Shown here piece after piece: positions 36,862 to 47,029 of a stretch of DNA of 64,000 nucleotides. Source of the DNA: Cryptomeria japonica (lineage: Eukaryota; Streptophyta; Pinopsida; Cupressales; Cupressaceae); assembly GCF_030272615.1 (NCBI RefSeq), contig NC_081411.1:184443572-184507571 (forward strand), in the 5' to 3' direction. The notes beneath the pieces were generated by a model. That model was not told where the DNA came from. It saw only the letters and a program-made list of their open reading frames with translations, and searched no databases. Numbering within the stretch: position 1 is the first letter of the stretch; each line of letters begins with the position of its first letter. Both the position numbers and the translations under genes were made by a program.

Positions 36862-37276
36862 GGTGAAATGTTTCGAACCCCCAGTTTACAATGGTAAAAG
36901 ACCTTAACTGGTATGTGATACCTGTCAGTTGGAAGAAGACCAAAAATGGTAAAAGGCAAATTAGGGTTTAAGCCCTAATATTGGAGCATTTATTAGGGTA
37001 GGTGAAGAACTTGTTTAAAAGAATTTTTTCAAAGTTATTTTTCACTTATCAGTTCTTAAGAGAAAAAGTTTTCAAGCACCGAGTGAAGAAAAGCGATTTG
37101 GATTGCGATTCAAAGAATTTTTCAAAATCTTGAAGAAGAATCAGAAGCAAACATCTGTTGGTGAAGTGTAGAACACAAAGCAGCATTTCAGTAACCAAGG
37201 GAGTGTGTGGTGAAGTATAATTTGCGAGCCCTAAATTTTTATTTACGAAGGTACTTTTCAAATTTTTCTGTTTATC
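36862..37276 (+). promoter_or_regulatory. Leader of element B ORF2 with conserved palindrome
   Basis: It aligns with the leader of element A ORF2. ATTAGGGTTTAAGCCCTAAT at 36960-36979 is a 20-base palindrome with one mismatch pair and contains a telo-box-like GGGTTT core. A purine tract TTAGGGGGAGCA precedes it at 36847, so a polypurine-like tract also sits between ORF1 and ORF2. Confidence 0.45.
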
Positions 37277-40200
37277 ATGGCTTCTGCATCACACCCTAGC
37301 TCTAGTGCACCCATTGATTCTGTAGACTTCATTCAATGGAAGACAAAATATAATGCCCTATCTCAAATACCTGCTGGTGTCATAGTCAAGGAAGGCATTT
37401 CCGATTACATTGACTCTAAGATTGAAGATCTAGGATCTGTGGTGAACCATTCTTAGTTGAGTTTGTTCTATGGAAAGGACAAGAAGATTAAACTAGAATT
37501 TAGCATCCTAGAAAAGAAGAAACTTCACAATACAGTCTACTTCTTTGAAGAGTTTTCAGATGATCACATCCACATCATGCTGAGCAGAGTGCATGGTCAT
37601 AAAATGTACTTAGAGTGGATGCATGACATCACACCAAAAGCGATTCATGTTGTCACTGGTTTCTGCAACGTCGGTGAAGTGTCAGCTCTAAGGAAGATCA
37701 GCAAGACGAAAATGACCAAGCTCACCAGTTCTGTGAGTGCTCACGGGGAATGACTGTCAATTCCATCAAGGATGATCTAGTAAAATATGCATGTATGGTG
37801 ATAGGATACTAGATGTTCCATGCCAGTAGAATCAACTTTGTCTCTAATGTAGCGATAAATGCGGCCTATAGGATGATCAAGGAAGATGCATCGTTTGATT
37901 TGTGCACCTATATGCAAAGACAACTTCCATTGAACCTCAAGTCGATTAAACAGGACAATGTCTTGAGATTTAAGTTTGGACAACTATTGGTTGGGTTGTT
38001 CTTCTACTTCCAAGGTTACTTCATAGGAGTCAGAGATATTCAATGGTCTGCCGACCAACTGGTTATAAAGTAAATCAAGGAAAGCCTTCAAGTGGTTGGA
38101 ACTGGTTATCCAGAAGTTCTAAACAAATACTTTGATGAGTTCAAATGCAAAATGAATCAAAGAGTAAGAATATATGGTGATATTGTCAAGAAGTATGAGG
38201 AGGACATCTGCTTCACCATCAAAGTTGATGAGTGCATAATGGAGGCCGTTGAGCTTAGACATGAAGAAGTGGAACCGATGGGATATGAGGTAATGCATGA
38301 CATGCTAGATGGGTATGCCTCTACCCTACTCACCTCACCCCTTGATCCAAAGGCAAAGAGAATCAACACCTATTTGGAAAGGGTGACACCAGTTGAAGAA
38401 CCCTCAGTAAAGAAGGGAAAGGCAGTGCCTTCAACATTGACACTGGTTATTGCAACCATTCCCAAAGTGACCAAGCAGTCACCAACAAAGAAGAAACCAG
38501 AAGCTACACCCGCTAAAGTCTTTGAGAGGAAGCGGAAGACAAAAAGTAACACACCAGACTCAGAGGACACTGTGTCTGAAGAACAACCTAAGAAGACTAA
38601 GCAAACGAGGAAAAAGACAAAGAATAAACCGGCAACATTTGCACCAGTAAATATTGATATCTCCTCCTACATACCTTTGACACATTATCAAAAAAATATT
38701 AAGAATATTCAGAGAAAAGTGTTTGGTGATTTGAAAGAGCGCTTTGATGATTTTAATGATGATGAAAAGAAAGAAGTTGAACAGGAAGTCATTAATTATT
38801 TATGTATTAATGACCGATGGCCTTCAGAAATTAAGTCTCAGACACCTGATTCTTTATATAATTTTTAGATAACAAATGATGCATTGTCATAGAGAAGGAA
38901 CGGGAAATAAGAGAGGAAGTATTTGTATAATACTTTCCTGATGTGCCTAAAACAGAACTTTATGAAGTGATGGAAAGTTATAAGGGCCTCTTCTTCATGA
39001 GAAGGAGACTCCTATTGCTTGAAGGAAAAGTCCCAAAAGTGGTCAAAGATACCCACTCCCTTGATCAATATGCTTTAAGGTTGCATCAAATGGCTGAAGC
39101 CAACGAAGAGGCTGAGCAAGAACCAGAAATCAATCAACTGGATGAAGTTTACGACAGTGAAGGAGAACCGGTCACTACTCAATTAGAACCTATTGATGTC
39201 GATGCCTTGAACAGTGAAAATGTTACTCCATATGCACCAACAAAAACAACAGGTTAGGAGAAATAGGAGGAAGAAAAGAGAAAACAGGCAGAAGAGGAAA
39301 AGAAGCAAAAGGAAGAAGAGAAGAGAAAAGAGGAAGAGAAGAGAAAAGAGGAAGAAAAGAGAAAAGAAGAGGAGAATAAGAAACAATAAGAAGAGGATAA
39401 GAGAAAGGAAGAGGAGAAGAGGAAGCGGGAAGAGGATAAGAGAAAGGAAGAGGAGAAGAGGAAGCAGGAAGAGGATAAGAGAAAAGAAGAGGAGAAGAAG
39501 AAGAAGGATGAGGATGAAGTGAAGTGGAAAGAAGAAGAAGAAGAGAAATGAAAAACAGAGGAAGAGGAGAAAAAGAAGGCAGAAGAAGACATGCTAAGTG
39601 CAAAAGAGAAGGAGCAAGTGACACAGAGCACTCAAGTGGAGACTCCAAAGGCAATCGGTAGTCAAGCTAGACCGGCTGACATTACTAGTCCCATTGACCT
39701 CCAATCTACAAATGAATTGGAGCTGTTGCAAAGCATTAAGCTTGCTCAAGAGCGATTGGATGCTCTAAGGAGGAAAAATGAGGAACATGTGATTTAAACA
39801 ACAATGGAAATACTCACCAATTTGATACCCGATACCAACCTCCCCAGTACTGATTCCTCCCTTGCACAATTGAAGCTCCTATGCATAGTTGTAGATGACC
39901 AGGTGAAAAGCCTAGAAGTTGCTGAAGCCAGTGCCCAAAGGAAGCATCAAAAGGCTCTAGACACTGTCTTGGTGAAAAAGTTAACTGAGCTCTAGTCCGA
40001 TCTACAGAAGGCACATAAGGACATCAGAGATGCAATGGATGAGGGAAAATTACTGCTCAGTAAGATATGTCAACCCCATCTATTCTGTGATGATGTGCTT
40101 GCTCAAAAAGACAAACTGCAAGCTGATATGCAGTCATTCATAAGCACCTTCAAGACTCCCTATGATTCCTTCACCACATATGGACAAACCGCTCACTGAT

Positions 40201-40499
40201 TTCAAATCTAGACTGCAAGGATAGAGGCAGAGATAAGCAACTGGACATGAAATTTGCAGGAACTTCTACTGGTCCTACTACTAAGACTACAAATTCTCCA
40301 GAAATGCTATCTCAATCTGGATGCCCTAACGGTCACTCAAGAGATGAGTACCTTGGATGCCATGGAAGAATAGGTCTATCAGATGCAAACAGAAAATGAG
40401 GTTGCTACCTCTTTGCTTGAGTCATGGTCCTTATCCATGAAGACATTTATGCAGGACTTTAAATCAGTTTTTGACAAGTTTCACTCTTTATTGTCATAA
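37277..40499 (+). pseudogene. Element B ORF2: unknown protein of about 1,075 codons, two frameshifts
   Basis: It aligns along its full length with ORF2 of element A, from MASASHPSSS to FDKFHSLLS. Two single-base deletions (near 37737 and near 38865) and several stops break it; corrected for these it has about 1,075 codons against 1,083. Conserved landmarks are FIQWKTKYNALSQIPAGVIV at the start, QLLVGLFFYFQGYF near residue 235, EYASTLL-like and PLDPKAKRINTYLERVTP, the segment ERFDDFNDDEKKEVEQEVIN, and DITSPIDLQSTNELELLQSI in the tail. The Lys/Glu array (39250-39580) has a different repeat unit from that of element A (EEEKRK and EEDKRK types), so it expanded independently. The TAG at 40371 is at the same codon as one in element A. 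Function is unknown. Confidence 0.75.
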
Positions 40500-40561
40500 A
40501 CTCTTATTATTTTAATGCTAATGGAACAGGGGTTATTCAACTGTACTTTATCATTGTTGGC

Positions 40562-40775
40562 AAAGGGAAAGTAGTATTCTGGTATTTAAAATTTTGATGC
40601 ATGCTATGTATACTTTCATGTTTATCTCTGTAAGGAGTAGTATACATTATATTTTCTGCAAAGGGATAGTGTATATGCTTAGGGGGAGTATTTTTTGTTA
40701 GGGCATAATTTTGTTGTAAAACACTTAGCTGTCAAATTTTTTCCCAAGTGTTGCCATCAATGCCAAAGGGGGAGA
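40562..40775 (+). promoter_or_regulatory. Repeated polypurine tracts of element B
   Basis: AAAGGGAAAG at 40562, TTAGGGGGAGTA near 40679, and AAAGGGGGAGA at 40765-40775, which abuts the right LTR. The spacing matches element A. Confidence 0.72.
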
Positions 40776-40776
40776 T

Positions 40777-41989
40777 TGTTGGAATTTTTGATGACTTTGT
40801 TGTGATTTTCATTGATGGACACACACTTGCTATGAGATCACTTTTTGAATGTATGAATTATGCTCAACAGGTATTTATTCCAAACCGGTATTATGTTGTA
40901 GTCTTTAGAGTATAGGTGTTATGCAAAAAGTGTTTACCGATCTCAAAGTGGTATGAAGACCCAAGTGGCATGAAGAGCTCAAGTGGTTTGAGGATCTCAA
41001 GTAGAGTGGAACAATGGAGCTAGAAGAGGCAGTTATCATTTTCCCAGTCTTCATTTTTGTCAACCGGTACTCTGTTTGAACGAGTATTACTCTAAGTTAC
41101 CAACCGATAACTGGTAAAGTTGTACAAACTGATAATACTCTATGATGAGTTACCAACCGGTATACTTTTGTGATGAGTTACCATCCACCGATACTTTGAT
41201 GGTAATTTTGTGTCATGTTACCAAATGTGTCTAGATACAATGAACCTAGGAACTTGCAATGTAATCCTATTGGACCAACATGAAATCGGATTCCTTTTAA
41301 GACATCATGTATTTTTTGGGTTTTTGGTGGTTGACGAAGTTCTTGTATGTGCGATCTTAACTGAGAAGATCAAGTCTGTGTGCTATAACAGAGTGTGGAT
41401 TTACTGAAGACTGAAGTAATGCTGAAATGCATTAGCAATGAGCTACAATGGATCTAATCAAGCAGATTGTGCCATTTCCTAGATCATTCACTTGTTGATT
41501 ACTCACATCTTTGACAAGTTAGAAACCCTTAATCGAGTAGGCCCAGAAAAACCTTTGTAAATCCTCTAACAAGGCGATTCACTTCTGTGGATCTGAAATC
41601 CTCTCACAAGGTAGTCTTTAAACGGACTTATCTCATAACAGAGATTGAGATTCCTAACACGATCTGTTCTCGTAAAGAACATTGTATGACCTTAACCAGT
41701 ATGACCTTAACTGGTTTGGTTACTATTCTACAGATAGTTACTTGTGAGTTTTATCTCACCGTGGTTTTTCCCATTTGGGTTTCCAAGTCAAAATCTTTTG
41801 TGTTACGGTGATTGTGCTTCTATGGGTGAATGCCTTATTTTCTATTTGATTTGTATGTGTGTTAACCGGTTTGTTTGTGAAACTGTTTTACCGGTTTACT
41901 GCTAGACTGTTAAAGTGTTTAAGTACAGTATTTATTGATATACTAATTCAACCCCCCCCCCCCCCCCCCCCCACTCTTAGTATTCATCA
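40777..41989 (+). repeat. Element B right LTR
   Basis: From TGTTGGAATT to TATTCATCA, 1,213 bp. It is about 80 bases longer than the left LTR, with an additional CCGATAACTGGTAAAG-like segment near 41100 and a C run of 21 (41952-41972). Confidence 0.9.
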
Positions 41990-41994
41990 CTTAG
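41990..41994. repeat. Target-site duplication CTTAG, right copy (element B)
   Basis: It exactly matches the left copy and marks where element C resumes. Confidence 0.85.
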
Positions 41995-42451
41995 TTGCAC
42001 TTAAGGGGGGGTGTTGGTGTAAATAATTAGTCATCTTGGATATTACACTATACTTAAGTTTACTTAGGAAATTCATTTCATAGTAGTTTGGGTATGAGAC
42101 ACTTGGGTGTTTGTGCCACATTGGGATAATGTGTGTAGGAGAATTTCCACCTTTTATGGTGTTGATCTTGTTACTACTCTATCATATCCACTTATTGTGG
42201 AGTGATAACTCCACCTTCGGTGGGTGATCCACCTCATGTGGAATATTTTATTGTTTCTCCTACCTACCCACACCTATTTCCTACCTTTCCTTGTTTCTTA
42301 TTGAGCCACATGTCATGTTTGTGTGCTCACATATCCATATTGCCTTGCTTATATAAGCAGGCTCATCTATATTGTATGTAACAACCATTTTTATCTATTG
42401 ATGAGAATACAGTTTATTATTTTCTTATATTTTGTCTCTTTATTTTGTACA
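41995..42451 (+). repeat. Element C polypurine tract and right LTR
   Basis: TTGCACTTAAGGGGGGG (41995-42011) is the polypurine tract. The LTR starts TGTTGGTGTAAATAATTAG at 42012. The right end is placed tentatively at TTTTGTACA (42451); without a left LTR for comparison it could lie anywhere up to AGGTGTTAACA at 42528. The short LTR (about 440-520 bp) is typical of small copia elements and unlike those of A and B. Confidence 0.65.
42347..42358 (+). promoter_or_regulatory. TATA box of element C LTR
   Basis: GCTTATATAAGC is a perfect palindrome containing TATATAAG. It lies about 335 bases into the LTR, with a transcribed-looking tail (GTATGTAACAACC, then T-rich sequence) after it. It is a good candidate core promoter. 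Confidence 0.6.
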
Positions 42452-42455
42452 TTTC

Positions 42456-42788
42456 AATGAGATCTTCATCTTGGCAAAATCTCATAGATACTTTGGTTCC
42501 CTATGAATGATTCTAGAAGGTGTTAACATTGGTGCATTGCGTGGAGGTGTATATTCATCATTTAATTGATTATTCAATGATGTCTCTTCTTCAATTGCAT
42601 TAGGTTAATATGGTAAATCAATTGTCTCTTCTTCAATTGCATTAGGTGCATTATGCTTGTTTGGTAAATTGAATTGAGATTTTGAGGATGACATACCTTC
42701 TTGTCCCATTGTTCTTATGTCATGCAATTTCTTGTCTTTCCTTTTTAGCCTCTCGTTGTTCCATCATTCTTCGCTTTCTCTTTCCCAT
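42456..42788 (-). pseudogene. Unidentified minus-strand coding remnant with internal tandem duplication
   Basis: From an ATG at 42788 the minus strand reads MGKRKRRMMEQREAKKERQ, then a frame slip, then MGQEGMSSSKSQFNLPN. It continues with the phrase PNAIEEET twice, encoded by two copies of a segment containing CTTCTTCAATTGCATTAGG (42577 and 42630), and NDEYTPPRNAPM. The basic start and low-complexity follow-up could be the beginning of a DNA-transposon protein or a nuclear protein; I do not recognise it. Element C appears to have inserted into it. Confidence 0.35.
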
Positions 42789-42799
42789 GGTTGATATCG

Positions 42800-43431
<632 letters not shown>

Positions 43432-43552
43432 AATCTTACTGCATAAGCTAATAAGATAGTTAAATGCAATGGAATTAATTTCATTGGTATGGCTATAAAT
43501 TGCTACCGAGACCATGAGTTTGGAAAACACTTCGTATTCTAAGAATTGCAGG

Positions 43553-43795
43553 GGAGCAAATTAGGAAGAGAAAAAGTGCATTACCAAAGATTTCCCAAAG
43601 CCCACCTCAGGAGGAGTGTAGTGGAGGGATGATGCACAATGTGTTTTGTACACTAAGGCAAATGCTGAGTCTATCAAGGAAAGCATGGCCTCTCGAGCTC
43701 AAACTATGGACCTTGGGATTATTAGGTCTACTATTCATCTAAATGGCGACCACTACATGGTAGACCTAATTGCAATACAACAATATAAAGTAAGA
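43553..43795 (+). other. Possible orphan exon
   Basis: A stretch preceded by TTGCAG|GG (acceptor-like) and followed by AAAG|GTAAGAG-like sequence (donor-like) contains an open frame after a TAG at 43619: KANAESIKESMASRAQTMDL, then LNGDHYMVDLIAIQQYK. It has normal protein-like composition, unlike the low-complexity DNA around it, but I cannot assign a family. Confidence 0.3.
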
Positions 43796-44285
43796 GAGGT
43801 AAAGGGGGTAGGGAGAGAGAAAGAGTGGGGAGGGAGAGAAGAAAAGAGAGGGGATGGGGTATGGAGGAAGGGAGAAGGAGAGAGAGGGGGAGAGAGGTAG
43901 AGGGCAGGAGAGAGAGAGGGAGGGGGGGGAGGGAGAGAGAGGGGAGAGAGGGAGGCAATACACATACATACACATATATACCTAATATATTATATATTAT
44001 ATAAAATATATTATAATTATTATATACATATATATATATATATGTATATATATATATTATATATTATATTTATATACATATATTATATATACAATACCAT
44101 ATTATACATATTCTGAGGGAGGGAGAGAGAGAGAGAGGGGGGAGGGAGGGAGAGAGAGAGAGGGGAGAGAGAGAGAGACAATACACACATATACACATAT
44201 ATACTTAATATATTATTTATTATTATATGTATATATTATATGTATATACACATATTATATATACAATATCATATTATACATATTC
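43796..44285. repeat. Minisatellite of GA-rich and AT-rich blocks, duplicated
   Basis: A GA-rich block, then CAATACACATACATACACATATATACC, an AT-rich block and CAATACCATATTATACATATTC, is repeated once more. The two copies run about 43860-44111 and 44112-44285, and both end in ATTATACATATTCT. The internal GA and AT runs differ in length. Confidence 0.8.
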
Positions 44286-45280
44286 TACACCCAAATTTTA
44301 AACAAAAAGTAGCACGTACACGTTGTTTTAGCTTTATTACCGTATACAAATTTCTTATAGCATAGGTACCCCGTACACACTTTTGACTGTTTAGGCTTGG
44401 AAATAGGCCTAGATGACAAATCTATGGGTTGGAAGTTTGATTTCCCTCTATTTCCCTCTATTTCCCTCCATTTTGACATGTTTTATTTTATCAACTTGGT
44501 TTCTCAACTTTGTCATGATTAGGTTTATACTTCATCAAGTGGGTATTTCTAAAATTACCAACATATTTTCACCCATCTTCTGAGCTTTCTAACCATATAA
44601 TTTTTTTAAAAATTTGAACATCAATAACATATTTATTGAATCTCTTTTACCAATGTCTTCATAGTTCTCACAGATGTACGTGTATCATTTTTTTAATAAC
44701 TTTTGATATACTTATCCAAATTTAAAAAACTTAATATATTATTGTAGTGCACTTGATTCTTTACAATTTAAAAAAAATGTATTTTTCAATTTTTTTAGTG
44801 CAAGTTATGCTTTGCGCACGAACAGGTACCTAATTTTCAAGATGTGCTCGATTGGAAAAATCATAAAAAAAATCTTCAACCAAAAATTACAAAAAAATAC
44901 ACAACTTCTAGTGCTCACCCTTAACTATCTTTTTGCTAAAGGATTTGTCAAAATACTAAATCTAACTATGACTTTTTTGACATGCACGTCAAATACTATG
45001 TTATGTTTTATAAAAAAAATTGGGGTCTATTTTTCGTGCGTGAAGGATTTGACCCCCTTAAGCTTATCCAATTTTAAAATTTTTTAGCAATCTGGAAACT
45101 GAATTGAGAGTACTATAATATTTGTTCTTTGATTACCTTCATATCTTGAGTGGATGACTTTCAAATTTTGCCTCCAAGTTTAGGTTCACTTGATTTAAAA
45201 AAAAAGTGTCCATTTATAACCCCTTTTTGACCACGATCTTTCTGCACTTACCCAAAACCATAATCTAATGTGGACTTTCA
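44286..45280. other. Non-coding sequence with a short triplicated motif
   Basis: It holds three consecutive TTTCCCTCTA-type units at 44441-44470. Otherwise it is AT-rich with no supported gene. The 91-codon open frame at 44812-45087 has no recognisable domain. Confidence 0.5.
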
Positions 45281-45286
45281 TCGCAT

Positions 45287-45518
45287 GTCATCCTTGTAAA
45301 TGCCCTGGTAGAAATGTACACAAAATGTCGAAACCAACAAAAGGTGGTAGAATTGTTTGACAAAATGCATAAAAAAGAAGCAGTCTCATGGAATGTAATG
45401 ATTTCATGATGTGCACAAAATTGATTCTTTGGAAATGCCTTAGAATCTTGCAAACAATTGACAAGTGTGAAGACATCTTCAATTTTAGGACCAAATTCTC
45501 TAGAAATGTCTTCTGCCA
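45287..45518 (+). pseudogene. PPR (pentatricopeptide repeat) gene fragment
   Basis: It reads VNALVEMYTKCRNQQKVVEL, FDKMHKKEAVSWNVMIS, then a TGA, CAQN, another TGA, and NALESCKQL. This is the hallmark repeat pair of plant PLS-class PPR proteins (LVxMYxKCG, then FDxMxxRDVVSWNAMI). Such proteins bind organelle RNA and guide editing or processing. Only about two repeats remain, with two stops and no flanking repeats, so it is a relic, possibly a retroposed piece. Confidence 0.82.
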
Positions 45519-45519
45519 T

Positions 45520-46980
45520 TTCCAATTTCCATTTCCTCTGTGTCATCTTGCAAGGTCAAAGACAATTCGCCTCTCTACACAATTACTTCTTTATAAATGT
45601 ATCAAAAATAAGTCCTTGCCTCCTCCACACCAATAATGATGTGGAAGATCTATCTAATGTCAATCTCAAAATACCTTGTCGTGTCCTTCATATTAAGATC
45701 TAATTTTTATTTATTATAAATAGATTGAAGCAATGATGGGGTTCACCTAGTTTGCTTAACACTTCACCTAGTTGGTGTTGCTCAATTCCACCAACTCACC
45801 AATCCTAGTTGCTCTCCATACCTCCAAGTCCTTCTCAGTCTTTTCTAAGGCTTGAATCTTTACCTTTCCAAGGTGTTTTGTTCAGGTGTTTTGGCTAGGA
45901 ACCCTACCAATTCACAGTGCTTCCCATGTGCTCAATTAGGGCTTCTTGGCTTCCAGTTGTCAAATTGACCTCCTATCATTGTGAGATGATGCAGAGGTTT
46001 GGAGGGGTCTTATTTCATGTTTTGAATGAATATAGGGTCCATTTTAGGTTTGCAACTGTTAAGTTTCTTACCGATTTCAAAATCTTGCTTAGAAAAGGGC
46101 TGCAAGGAATTAGCCCAATTAGGCCTCCTAAAACCGGTTTTTTTAGGACTTGAGTGAAAATAGTCCAAAAGACCCCCTAGAAATTTTGGTTTTCCTTCAA
46201 TGGTTCATTTTTTTGGGTTTGGATTCTTATTCCACCATACAATATGCTAATCCCAAAATGAGGGTTTTGAAGGGTTTTCTAGGCCTTTAGCCAGCAGTGA
46301 ATGGTCAAGTTGGGGTTTGAGTATCAAATGACCTTGTCAAGGCTTCTCCTTGCATTGGAAACTCTGTCACAACTCCTTGGACCCCTCCAAAAACTTATTA
46401 AGTGATTTGGCATTCACCTCTACACTTGGCACTTCATTTTCACCTTATTTCCTCTAGCCGGGTTGCTCTTGGACTCGCCTAGAACAAGGTGACAATCACA
46501 TTGAAGCTCTTGGACTCACATAGAACAAGGTGCCCCTACATATGTACACTGTAAAAGTTTTTTCCCTTCATTTCCCAACAAGATGTGATGGTAGCACATG
46601 TGGAGTTCATGGGGCAACCATTTTCACATAAAACTGTTATATACAAGCCAAAAATGGTTGTTTGCAAACTAAAGCAATAAAAAACTAATGGACAATATCT
46701 ACAAAGCTTGAAATGGAAACAACAATACTATAACACACTAGTGAAACTCAATCCATTGTTGGATCCATGGTTTCAATCCATTTTCAATTACAAAATGAGT
46801 AAAATCGAGCCAAAATGCTGCCAACTAGTCTGAAAATGAGTAGTTTCAGATTGTTGAGCTTACATAACACATTCTCCAACCTTGGTAACCATAAAAGAGA
46901 GGGTACTTATAGATTTCCCACATTTGGAGTCTTCCTAGGGCATTGGACAATCCATAACTCCATCGCTAACCAATTTAGGA
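45520..46980. other. Non-coding, repeat-like sequence
   Basis: No gene is supported. Wording such as the near-repeated CTTGGACTCRCMTAGAACAAGG (46470 and 46508) suggests old transposon LTR material, but no boundaries can be drawn. Confidence 0.4.
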
Positions 46981-46981
46981 C

Positions 46982-47026
46982 AAAAGTTGTCATGACAACT
47001 TTTTGCAAAGTTGTCATGACAACTTT
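46982..47026. repeat. Tandem perfect palindromes
   Basis: AAAGTTGTCATGACAACTTT occurs twice, 24 bases apart (46983-47002 and 47007-47026). Each copy is its own reverse complement, so together they could form a double hairpin or cruciform. Confidence 0.85.
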
Positions 47027-47029
47027 TTG

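Larger units (their letters stand above)
34368..41989 (+). mobile_element. Element B: complete Sirevirus-like non-autonomous LTR element with ORF1 and ORF2
   Basis: 7,622 bp, inserted in element C. It has LTRs of 1,135 and 1,213 bp, an intact initiator-Met primer site, ORF1 (coiled coil plus zinc knuckles), a conserved leader, ORF2, repeated purine tracts and a CTTAG duplication. Its LTRs belong to the same family as those of element A. Protease, integrase, RT and RNase H are all absent, so movement would have needed enzymes from a relative. Because B keeps both ends and target duplication, it moved in this pol-less form or lost pol after insertion; the clean arrangement favours the former. 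Confidence 0.88.
31977..42451 (+). mobile_element. Element C: Ty1/copia element, 5'-truncated, gag-protease only, split by element B
   Basis: It begins inside gag immediately after element A, continues to 34367, is interrupted by element B, and resumes at 41995 with its polypurine tract and right LTR. The gag and protease are of ordinary copia type and differ from those of A and B. No integrase, RT or RNase H occurs between protease and LTR; instead there is an acidic reading frame and a G-tract-rich region. Its left LTR and the first part of gag are not in the window, having been lost at or before the breakpoint next to A. Confidence 0.75.

Noticed and set aside
43731-43975. Minus-strand Pro/Ser/Leu-rich open frames
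   Set aside because: Produced by the GA-rich minisatellite, not by a gene.
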